Part shown: piece after piece, positions 1 through 5,243 of the stretch
How the letters are laid out: the number at the start of each line of letters is the position of its first letter
Position numbering within the stretch: position 1 is the stretch's first letter
DNA from: Actinomycetota bacterium
GTDB lineage: Bacteria; Actinomycetota; Thermoleophilia; UBA2241
Assembly: GCA_012719015.1 (NCBI GenBank)
Contig: JAAYBE010000314.1
Span: forward strand, 1-5,383
Length of the DNA: 5,383 nt
Direction of reading: 5' to 3'
Position numbers and translations under genes: made by a program
The notes under the pieces: model-generated
The model's input: only the letters and a program-made list of their open reading frames with translations
What the model was told of the DNA's origin: nothing
Databases searched by the model: none

Positions 1-204
1 CTGGCGCGTCCCGCCGGCGAGATCAGTGTGCGCGACGTGTACGAGGCCGTGGAGGGTCCCATTCTGCTGTGCCGCTGTCGCCAGCGGGTCGAACCGTGCA
101 CCGACGACGGCTGCGACACCCACGACTTCTGGTACGGTGTCGAGACGCTCCTCACTGAGGAGCTCCAGACCACGACGTTCGCGGCCCTGGCGCGTGCGCG
201 GTGA
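1..204 (+). CDS. Rrf2-family transcriptional regulator, C-terminal part (IscR-like Fe-S cluster motif); 5' end outside window
   Basis: The first frame is open from base 1 and stops with TGA at 202-204, giving the last 67 residues of a protein whose start lies upstream. The fragment has the features of the Rrf2 C-terminal half: an LARP.GEI..RDVYEAVEGPI segment (visible residues 1-21), then a cysteine cluster and an FW-containing helix. The cluster reads C26-x6-C33-x4-C38-x2-H41 (visible numbering), with an extra C24. E. coli IscR holds a [2Fe-2S] cluster with C-x5-C-x5-C-x2-H, and the distance from first Cys to His (15 residues) is the same here. Known of the family: dimeric winged-helix regulators that sense Fe-S status, NO or redox state. 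Inference: it senses Fe-S status and may control the Nfu-type gene 52 bases downstream. The DNA-binding domain is outside the window, so targets cannot be judged. A CymR-like non-Fe-S role is unlikely given the cysteines. Confidence 0.85.
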   Translation: MARPAGEISVRDVYEAVEGPILLCRCRQRVEPCTDDGCDTHDFWYGVETLLTEELQTTTFAALARAR

Positions 205-222
205 CGCGCGTGCGCCCCGGAG

Positions 223-238
223 GTCGCCCGCAGGCGAC
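223..238 (+). other. Small hairpin just upstream of the nfu ribosome binding site
   Basis: GTCGCC (223-228) and GGCGAC (233-238) form a perfect 6-bp stem with a 4-base CGCA loop. It sits in the 52-base gap between the Rrf2 stop and the Nfu start, directly before the Shine-Dalgarno sequence GGGGAGGTGA (239-248). The dyad is seen directly. A role as mRNA structure or operator half-sites is only a guess, because short GC dyads are common by chance at this composition. Confidence 0.3.
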
Positions 239-256
239 GGGGAGGTGACAACACAC

Positions 257-493
257 ATGGCAGAGATCAAGGAGCAGGTCGAGAAGGCTTTGAGCGACAT
301 CCGTCCGGCGTTGCAGGCCGACGGCGGCGACATCGAGCTGATCGACGTGCTGGACGACGGCGTCGTCCAGGTGCGTCTTCAGGGCGCCTGCGCGGGATGT
401 CCGATGTCCCAGCTCACGTTGACCAACGGCGTGGAGCGCCACCTCAAGAACGTGGTGCCCGGCGTGGAGCGGGTCGAGAACCTCGGTTACTGA
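257..493 (+). CDS. NifU C-terminal-domain (Nfu-type) iron-sulfur cluster carrier protein
   Basis: This 78-residue protein is a stand-alone NifU C-terminal domain, which assembles or carries an Fe-S cluster and passes it to cytosolic apoproteins. The diagnostic motifs are present: an ALQADGGDIEL segment (residues 18-28), the hydrophobic strand VVQVRLQGAC, and the cluster-binding C45-A-G-C48 followed by PMS. A C-terminal helix continues as GVERHLKNVVPGV. The length matches single-domain Nfu proteins; the scaffold IscU-like and A-type domains found in larger NifU or NfuA are absent. The frame is open further upstream (to an ATG at 26), but that part overlaps the Rrf2 coding sequence. ATG 257 is chosen because the family homology begins there and a strong GGGGAGGTGA lies 8 bases before it. 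Upstream is an Fe-S type Rrf2 regulator, suggesting a shared transcript or regulation by Fe-S status. It could be called nfu or nifU-like; no specific symbol is assigned. Confidence 0.95.
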   Translation: MAEIKEQVEKALSDIRPALQADGGDIELIDVLDDGVVQVRLQGACAGCPMSQLTLTNGVERHLKNVVPGVERVENLGY

Positions 494-504
494 GGGCCGA
501 CGAA

Positions 505-561
505 GCGCGGCGGCGGCCGGCCGTGACGCCCGCGGGGCGTCGTCGCCGGCCGCCGCCGCGC
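505..561 (+). terminator. Strong nested hairpin after the Nfu gene, likely transcription terminator
   Basis: A perfect 17-bp inverted repeat pairs 505-521 with 545-561. Inside it is a second 7-bp stem, GACGCCC (525-531) with GGGCGTC (535-541), and a 3-base loop; two G-U pairs and one mismatch connect the stems. The structure begins 11 bases after the Nfu stop, a typical place for a terminator. It lacks a following T-tract, having GGTATACT instead, so a classical factor-independent terminator is not certain. U-less hairpin terminators have been proposed in high-GC actinobacteria. The structure is seen directly; the terminator role is inferred. Confidence 0.55.
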
Positions 562-563
562 GG

Positions 564-569
564 TATACT
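564..569 (+). promoter_or_regulatory. Candidate -10 element for the ppk operon
   Basis: TATACT at 564-569 is one mismatch from the TATAAT consensus and is an AT-rich island in an otherwise very GC-rich gap. It lies 88 bases before the ppk start, so a transcript would begin near 576 and carry a leader of about 80 bases. No good -35 match is visible at the proper distance (541-546 reads CGTCGC), and that position falls at the end of the inner stem and the base of the strong hairpin. It may be a -10-dependent promoter or use an activator. Evidence is the hexamer and position only. Confidence 0.45.
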
Positions 570-614
570 GTCCTGCCAGGCTCCGCAGGGCCGGAGTCGA
601 CCACGCAGGCCGCG

Positions 615-630
615 GCGCGGACGTCCGCGC
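615..630. repeat. Perfect 16-bp palindrome in the ppk leader
   Basis: GCGCGG-ACGT-CCGCGC is a perfect 16-base palindrome and gives a 6-bp hairpin with an ACGT loop. It ends 10 bases before the GAGGAGG ribosome binding site of ppk. A smaller dyad, CTCCG (581-585) with CGGAG (592-596), lies upstream of it. As DNA it could be a dimeric operator; as RNA it could tune translation. The symmetry is seen directly, the role is not established. Confidence 0.35.
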
Positions 631-640
631 TCCGGCGGGT

Positions 641-647
641 GAGGAGG
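641..647 (+). promoter_or_regulatory. Ribosome binding site of ppk1
   Basis: GAGGAGG at 641-647 is a strong anti-16S match with 10 bases to the ATG at 658. It decides the ppk start, since the first conserved PPK residues (FINREL-like) begin only near residue 50 and no other ATG or GTG start is seen in frame between them. Confidence 0.75.
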
Positions 648-657
648 TACACCGCTC

Positions 658-2883
658 ATGGGGCCAGACGGCAGCACTCGTGCGGACGAATACCGGGGGC
701 GGGAGGCGGTCAAGGCGGTCACCCGGGCCGCGCAGGAGGAGTTCACCGGAGAGCTGGCGGCCGCGGCTGACCTCACCGACGCCGATCTCCGCGACCCGGA
801 GCTCTACATCAACCGCGAGCTCAGTCTGCTGGACTTCTTCGACCGGGTGCTCGACGAGGCGCGCGATCCCGCCAACCCGCTGCTGGAGCGGGTCAAGTTC
901 GTCGGTATCGTCGGGTCGATCCTCGGCGAGTTCTTCATGGTGCGCATCGCGGGCCTGCGCCAGCAGGTCGAGGCCGGGGTGACCCTGGCGGCCGCCGACG
1001 GTTACACGCCGCAGCGCCTGCTGCCGCTCGTCCAGGAGCGGGCCCGGAGCCTGATGCAGCATGTGCGCGAGTGCTTCAGCGAGCTCCTGCCCGAGCTCGA
1101 GGCCGAGGGTGTCCACATCGTCAACTACGCGGATCTCGACGCGGGGCAGAGGGGGCACCTGCGCCACTACTACGAGGAGCAGGTCTTCCCGGTGCTCACC
1201 CCGCTCGCTTTCGACCCCGGGCGCCCGTTCCCGCACATCTCCAACATGAGCCACAACCTCGGGGTGCTGCTGCGGGACGCGGAGGGGGACGAGCGCTTCG
1301 CGCGCGTCAAGGTGCCTGACTCGCTGCCGCGCCTCGTCCCCGTACCCGCCCCCAGCTCCGCGCCGGGGTTGGACGATGGTGCGGAGCACCTGTGGTTCAC
1401 CTGGCTCGAGCAGGTCATCGCGGCCAACCTGGCGACGCTGTTCCCGGGGCTCGACGTCGTGGAGTCACACGCGTTCCGGGTCACCCGTGACGCGGAGCTG
1501 GCCATCCAGGAGCTGGAGGCCGACGACCTCCTCGAGACCATCGAGCAGTTCGTCCGTCGGCGGCGCTTCGGCTCGGTCATCCGCGTCACCATCGACGAGC
1601 GGATGTCGCCGCGCGTGAGGGAGATCCTCACCGACAACCTCGAGCTCGACGACTCCGACGTCTACGAGGTGCGTCCGCCGCTCGGCCTCAGCAGCCTCTG
1701 GGGCGCGGGCTCCATCGACAGGCCGGACCTCAAGTACGGTCCGCTCGTACAGTCCGTACCGCCGTCGCTGGCCGGACTGGAAGGCCCGGAGATCTTCGCC
1801 GCCATCCGCCACCGCGACGTGCTCCTCCATCATCCGTACGACTCCTTCGACCCCGTGGTCGAGTTCCTGCGCGCCGCGGCCGACGACCCCGACGTGCTCG
1901 GCATCAAGCAGACCCTGTACCGGGTCGGCCGCAACGCGCCCGCCGTGGAGCAGCTCATGGAGGCGGCGGCGAACGGTAAGCAGGTGGCCGTGCTCGTCGA
2001 GCTCAAGGCGCGTTTCGACGAGGAGAGCAACATCGGCTGGGCCAAAGCGCTGGAGCGTGAGGGTGCGCACGTCGTCTACGGCCTCATCGGCCTCAAGACG
2101 CACTGCAAGGCGCTCCAGGTGATCCGCCGCGAGGGCGACCGTATCCGCCGCTACACCCATCTCGGCACGGGCAACTACAACAGCGTGACGACCAGGCAGT
2201 ACACGGACCTGGGCTACATCACGGCGGACGACGACATCGGTGCGGACGCCGGGCTCGTGTTCAACCACCTCACCGGCGGCGGGCAGGCGACCGAGTACCG
2301 CAAGCTGCTGGTGGCTCCGGTGAACCTGCGCCAGGGCATCGCGGCGCGGATCGACCGCGAGATCGCCCATGCGGAGGCGGGACGCGAGGCCCACCTCATC
2401 TTCAAGATGAACTCGCTGGTCGACAAGCCGATGATCCGCAAGCTGTACCGTGCCTCCCAGGCGGGCGTGAAGGTCGAGCTCAACGTGCGTGGCATGTGCT
2501 GCCTGCGACCCGGCGTGCCCGGCGTGAGCGAGAACATCAGCGAGCACAGCGTCGTGGGCCGCTTCCTGGAGCACAGCCGCATCTACTGGTTCCGCAACGG
2601 GGGCGACGAGGAGGTCATCCTGGGCAGCGCCGACCTCATGCCGCGCAACCTCAACCGGCGCGTGGAGATCCTCTTCCCGGTCCAGGACGAGGGCATCAGG
2701 CGACGCCTGCGCGACGAGATCCTGCCGACGTACCTGGACGACACGGCGAAGACGCGTGTCCTGGGCGCCGACGGCTCGTGGACGCGCGTCCGGCCGGCAG
2801 ACGGCGCGGAGCCGTTGAACGCCCAGGAGTGGTTCGTGAGCCAGGCGCGCGAGCAGGCGCTGGCCAACGACGAGCGTGTCTGA
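658..2883 (+). CDS. ppk1: Polyphosphate kinase 1 (PPK1)
   Basis: PPK1 reversibly transfers the terminal phosphate of ATP onto inorganic polyphosphate through an autophosphorylated histidine. The 741-residue length fits the family (about 690-740). Domains in order: a non-conserved N-terminal extension (about 1-47), the helical N domain starting at YINRELSLLDF (50-60) with the LGEFFMVRIAGL segment (89-100), the head domain (about 150-360), and two phospholipase-D-like catalytic domains. Active-site landmarks are R422 (TLYR), R452 (LKARFDEESN), the phospho-accepting H482 in KTHCK, YTHLGTGNYN (499-508), RGMCCLRPGVPG (611-622) and H639 in FLEHSRIY. They match E. coli R375, R405, H435 and H592, and the spacings between them (30, 30 and 157 residues) are the same, so the enzyme should be active. 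The start is ATG 658, with GAGGAGG 10 bases before it. The stop TGA overlaps the start of the SixA gene by one base (TGATG), so the two are probably translationally coupled. Confidence 0.97.
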   Translation: MGPDGSTRADEYRGREAVKAVTRAAQEEFTGELAAAADLTDADLRDPELYINRELSLLDFFDRVLDEARDPANPLLERVKFVGIVGSILGEFFMVRIAGLRQQVEAGVTLAAADGYTPQRLLPLVQERARSLMQHVRECFSELLPELEAEGVHIVNYADLDAGQRGHLRHYYEEQVFPVLTPLAFDPGRPFPHISNMSHNLGVLLRDAEGDERFARVKVPDSLPRLVPVPAPSSAPGLDDGAEHLWFTWLEQVIAANLATLFPGLDVVESHAFRVTRDAELAIQELEADDLLETIEQFVRRRRFGSVIRVTIDERMSPRVREILTDNLELDDSDVYEVRPPLGLSSLWGAGSIDRPDLKYGPLVQSVPPSLAGLEGPEIFAAIRHRDVLLHHPYDSFDPVVEFLRAAADDPDVLGIKQTLYRVGRNAPAVEQLMEAAANGKQVAVLVELKARFDEESNIGWAKALEREGAHVVYGLIGLKTHCKALQVIRREGDRIRRYTHLGTGNYNSVTTRQYTDLGYITADDDIGADAGLVFNHLTGGGQATEYRKLLVAPVNLRQGIAARIDREIAHAEAGREAHLIFKMNSLVDKPMIRKLYRASQAGVKVELNVRGMCCLRPGVPGVSENISEHSVVGRFLEHSRIYWFRNGGDEEVILGSADLMPRNLNRRVEILFPVQDEGIRRRLRDEILPTYLDDTAKTRVLGADGSWTRVRPADGAEPLNAQEWFVSQAREQALANDERV

Positions 2884-3365
2884 TGAGGCTCTATCTGCTG
2901 CGGCACGGCAAGGCCGAGGAGCGCGCCGCCTGGCACGGCGACGACGCGGCGCGCCCGCTGACCGCGGCGGGCGAGGAGGAAGTGCGGCGTGAGGCCGAGG
3001 CGCTTCACGCGCTGGGCCTCGCGCCCGACGTGATCGTGACCAGTCCGCTCGCGCGGGCGCGCCGCACGGCGGAGATCGTGAGCGCGGGGCTCGGGCTGGA
3101 GGGGCGTCTCGTCGAAGACGCCCGTCTCGCGCCGGGTTTCGACGTGGCCCGCCTGGAGCAGCTCGCGGCTGCGCACGGGGCGCCGGAGTCGCTCATGGTG
3201 GTCGGCCACGAACCCGACTTCAGTGAGACCATCGGAACCCTGATCGGCGGCGGCGACGTGGCGATGCGCAAGGGCGGGTTGGCCCGCGTCGACGTGACCG
3301 GGTTCGTGGCCGGCGGCGGGCGCCTGGTATGGCTGCTGCCCCCCTCGCTGCTGCAGGGGCGGTGA
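2883..3365 (+). CDS. sixA: SixA-type phosphohistidine phosphatase (histidine phosphatase superfamily)
   Basis: This 160-residue protein is nearly the length of E. coli SixA (161) and belongs to the histidine phosphatase (phosphoglycerate mutase-like) branch 1. The N-terminal YLLRHGKAE carries the catalytic R7-H8-G9; RPLTAAGEEE (24-33), TSPLARARRTAEI (53-65, R58 being the likely second phosphate-binding Arg) and VVGHEPDFSE (106-115, with H109) complete the phosphate pocket. Known of the family: E. coli SixA removes phosphate from phosphohistidine in phosphorelay or PTS proteins. No signal peptide is seen, so it acts in the cytosol. The ATG lies within the TGATG overlap with the ppk stop and has only a weak Shine-Dalgarno sequence, consistent with coupled translation. 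Its place between a phosphohistidine-forming kinase and a CYTH-CHAD protein suggests a substrate linked to polyphosphate metabolism. Some RHG-family relatives act on small phosphate esters instead, so the substrate is not proven. Confidence 0.9.
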   Translation: MRLYLLRHGKAEERAAWHGDDAARPLTAAGEEEVRREAEALHALGLAPDVIVTSPLARARRTAEIVSAGLGLEGRLVEDARLAPGFDVARLEQLAAAHGAPESLMVVGHEPDFSETIGTLIGGGDVAMRKGGLARVDVTGFVAGGGRLVWLLPPSLLQGR

Positions 3366-3367
3366 CG

Positions 3368-5200
3368 ATGGAGGTCGAGGCCAAGCTGCTGGTGCCGGAC
3401 GAGGCGACCTTCGCGGAGCTCGCGGCGGTGGAGACGTTGGCCGGTTGCGCCGTCGAGCCCGGGCAGACACGCCGCGACGCCGATGTCTTCCTCGACACCG
3501 ACGACCGTCGCCTCCTGCACGCCGGGTACTACCTGCGCCGGCGCGTGAGTGACCGGGGCGTGCGCCTGACACTGAAGCAACTGACGGTGCCGGAGGACGG
3601 CGTGCTGAGACGCGAGGAGATCGAGGCGTCGGTGGCCGCCGACGCGCCCGTCGCCGACCTGCCGGCCGGGGAGCTGCGCGGGCGCGTCGAGGCCCACACG
3701 AGCGGTGACCCGCTCGAGACCATGCTCACGCTGTCGCAGGTGCGGGTGGCCCGGGTCGTGCGGAAGGGGGGCAGGGAGATCGCCGAGCTCAGTCTCGACC
3801 GGGTCACGGCGCAGGCGGCCGGCGGGGAGCACGGCTGGCTCGAGGTCGAGGTTGAGGCGCGCGGCGAGGGTGACGAGGACGATGTCGCCGCGCTCGCGGC
3901 CGCGCTGCGCGAGGGACGGGGCCTCGTCCCCGAGGGGCGCGCCAAGTTCACGCGTGCACTCGAGCTGGACGGAGGCGACGACGACGGCGTGCTCATGAGC
4001 GCCGCCGAACGCGCCGTGCACGAGGCCCAGGCCTCGGCGGACGGCCCCCGCTCGCGGCGCGCCCGGGCGCTGCTCGCGCTCGACCGCGGCCTCTCGCAGG
4101 TCGAGGCGGGCCGCGTCGCCGGCCTCTCCGACCGGCGCGTCCGCTACTGGCTCGCCCGCTACCGCGTCGAGGGGGCCGGCATCTACGGCGACGAGGCCGT
4201 CGATCCGGGATCCGCTGCCACGGCCGAGCGCAGGAAGCGCCCCGACATCCTCTCGTCCGACACCATGACGGAGGCGGCGGTCAAGACGCTCGCGTTCCAT
4301 CTCGCCAGGATGCTCGAACACGAGGACGGCACCCGGCTCGGCGAGGACCCGGAGGAGCTGCACGACATGCGCGTCTCCACGAGACGCATGCGCATGGCTC
4401 TCCGCGTGTTCGCCGACTATCTCGACCCGGCGGTGATGCGGCCCGTGCTCAGGGGGCTGCGCCGCACCGGTCGCACCCTCGGCGCCGTCCGCGATCTGGA
4501 CGTCTTCAGCGAGAAGACCCAGGCGTACCTGGACGCGCTGCCCGACGATCGCGCCGGCGACCTCGACGGGCTCATGGAGGCCTGGCAGGCCGAGCGTGAC
4601 AAACAGCGTGCGCGGCTGGTCACGTATCTGGACGGCGACCGGTACCGCCGGTTCGTCGACTCCACCCTGGAGCTGCTCCACGGCCCCACGGAGGCCCTGG
4701 CTCCGCAGGACCCCGTCACGCCACGCCCCCAGCGCGTGGCCCAGGTGCTGCCGGGCGTGCTGTACCAGGACATGGGCATGGTATGGGCGTTCGAGGGCCG
4801 GCTCGGCGGGCTGGAGACGCCGCTGCCGCGCTTCCACGCCCTGCGCAAGGCGTGCAAGGGACTGCGCTACTCGCTCGAGTTCTTCGAGGACGTGCTCGGC
4901 CCAGGCGCCCGCCCGCTCATCAAGCGCGTCAAGGGTCTGCAGGACCACCTCGGCGACCTGCAGGACGCGGTCGTCACCAGCGGCATCCTGCGCGACTACC
5001 TCACCTGGGGCACGTGGCGCCACGAGGGGCACGACCTGCCCGGGCCGGTCGAGGTCGTGGTAGCGCCCGGCGTGGCCCGGTACATGGTCGCCCGCCAGGA
5101 GGAGATGGAGCGGCTCGTGCTCACCTTCCCCGAGGTCTGGCCGACGGTGGCCGGCAGCGAGTTCAGCCGCGACCTCGCCACGGTCATCGCCGGGATCTGA
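3368..5200 (+). CDS. CYTH-HTH-CHAD domain protein (polyphosphate-associated triphosphate-tunnel/CHAD fusion)
   Basis: This 610-residue cytosolic protein has three parts. Residues 1-200 form a CYTH (triphosphate tunnel metalloenzyme) domain with the ExExK signature E2-V-E4-A-K6, R57/R59 in YYLRRR, K70 in RLTLKQ, REEIE (82-86), R129 and R132, ELSLDRV (140-146), E159/E161/E163 in WLEVEVEA and K193. The metal- and triphosphate-binding set looks intact. Residues about 229-269 resemble a helix-turn-helix. A charged linker (about 275-298) leads to a CHAD domain (about 299-600) with two halves: ELHDMRVSTRRMR (330-342, H332) with RDLDVF (375-380), and FHALRKACKGLRYSLEFF (489-506, H490) with LQDHLGDLQDA (524-534, H527). 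Known: CHAD domains bind polyphosphate, and E. coli YgiF (CYTH-CHAD) is a tripolyphosphatase. ATG 3368 is chosen because the ExExK motif follows at once and AGGGG lies 8 bases before it. GTG 3362, overlapping the sixA stop, is an alternative adding two residues. Gene order implies binding or processing of the polyphosphate made by PPK1. Confidence 0.93.
   Translation: MEVEAKLLVPDEATFAELAAVETLAGCAVEPGQTRRDADVFLDTDDRRLLHAGYYLRRRVSDRGVRLTLKQLTVPEDGVLRREEIEASVAADAPVADLPAGELRGRVEAHTSGDPLETMLTLSQVRVARVVRKGGREIAELSLDRVTAQAAGGEHGWLEVEVEARGEGDEDDVAALAAALREGRGLVPEGRAKFTRALELDGGDDDGVLMSAAERAVHEAQASADGPRSRRARALLALDRGLSQVEAGRVAGLSDRRVRYWLARYRVEGAGIYGDEAVDPGSAATAERRKRPDILSSDTMTEAAVKTLAFHLARMLEHEDGTRLGEDPEELHDMRVSTRRMRMALRVFADYLDPAVMRPVLRGLRRTGRTLGAVRDLDVFSEKTQAYLDALPDDRAGDLDGLMEAWQAERDKQRARLVTYLDGDRYRRFVDSTLELLHGPTEALAPQDPVTPRPQRVAQVLPGVLYQDMGMVWAFEGRLGGLETPLPRFHALRKACKGLRYSLEFFEDVLGPGARPLIKRVKGLQDHLGDLQDAVVTSGILRDYLTWGTWRHEGHDLPGPVEVVVAPGVARYMVARQEEMERLVLTFPEVWPTVAGSEFSRDLATVIAGI
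4052..4174 (+). other. Helix-turn-helix segment inside the CYTH-CHAD protein
   Basis: Residues 229-269 of the CYTH-CHAD protein read as three helices: ARALLALDRG, then SQVEAGRVAG with a turn at LSD, then RRVRYWLARYRVEG. The pattern (LDRGLS..EAGRVAGLS.RRVRYWL.RYR.EG) resembles homeodomain-like HTH modules seen in IS630-type transposases and related regulators, whose third helix reads DNA. The Arg-rich third helix supports nucleic-acid or polyanion contact. It is bounded by acidic or flexible stretches (ELDGGDDDG before, AVDPGSAATAERRKR after), as expected for an inserted domain. The sequence similarity is seen by eye; DNA binding is inferred. Confidence 0.65.
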
Positions 5201-5203
5201 CCG

Positions 5204-5224
5204 GAGCGCCGGGGCGCGGCGCTC
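5204..5224. terminator. Possible bidirectional terminator hairpin between convergent genes
   Basis: GAGCGCC (5204-5210) pairs perfectly with GGCGCTC (5218-5224) around a 7-base loop, starting 4 bases after the CYTH-CHAD stop. A smaller dyad, CGTC/GACG (5226-5229 with 5234-5237), follows. Neither strand has a T-tract after the stems. The position in the 43-base gap between convergent stop codons supports a terminator role, but the sequence evidence is modest. Confidence 0.4.
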
Positions 5225-5243
5225 GCGTCGGGCGACGGCCGCG

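Noticed and set aside
26..256. N-terminal extension of the Nfu protein to an upstream ATG at 26
   Set aside because: The extension overlaps the Rrf2 coding frame, is Arg/Ser/Thr-rich without family similarity, and the ATG at 257 has a strong ribosome binding site and marks the start of Nfu homology.
741..747. GTTCACC, resembling one half of an actinobacterial PhoP box, near the ppk1 start
   Set aside because: Only a single copy is present, it lies inside the coding sequence (EEFTGE), and no second repeat occurs at the expected spacing. It is not enough to claim phosphate control.
487..1389. Open frame of 300 codons on the - strand covering the nfu-ppk gap and the start of ppk1
   Set aside because: It runs through the strong hairpin and over ppk1, shows no domain and has no supporting ribosome binding site. 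It is a compositional artefact.
1465..2574. Open frame of 369 codons on the - strand, antisense to ppk1
   Set aside because: Shadow of the ppk1 frame; the + strand encodes a fully conserved PPK1 with active-site residues at the E. coli spacing.
2496..2882. N-terminal extension of SixA to an upstream ATG at 2496
   Set aside because: The extra 129 residues overlap ppk1 and are Arg/Pro/Gly-rich shadow sequence. The histidine phosphatase fold begins at the ATG at 2883.
3005..5032. Long open frame of 675 codons on the - strand, antisense to sixA and the CYTH-CHAD gene
   Set aside because: At this GC content stop codons are rare in the antisense frame of a real gene. The translation is low-complexity Arg/Val/Gly/Leu-rich without any recognisable domain, and the + strand genes here have clear motifs.
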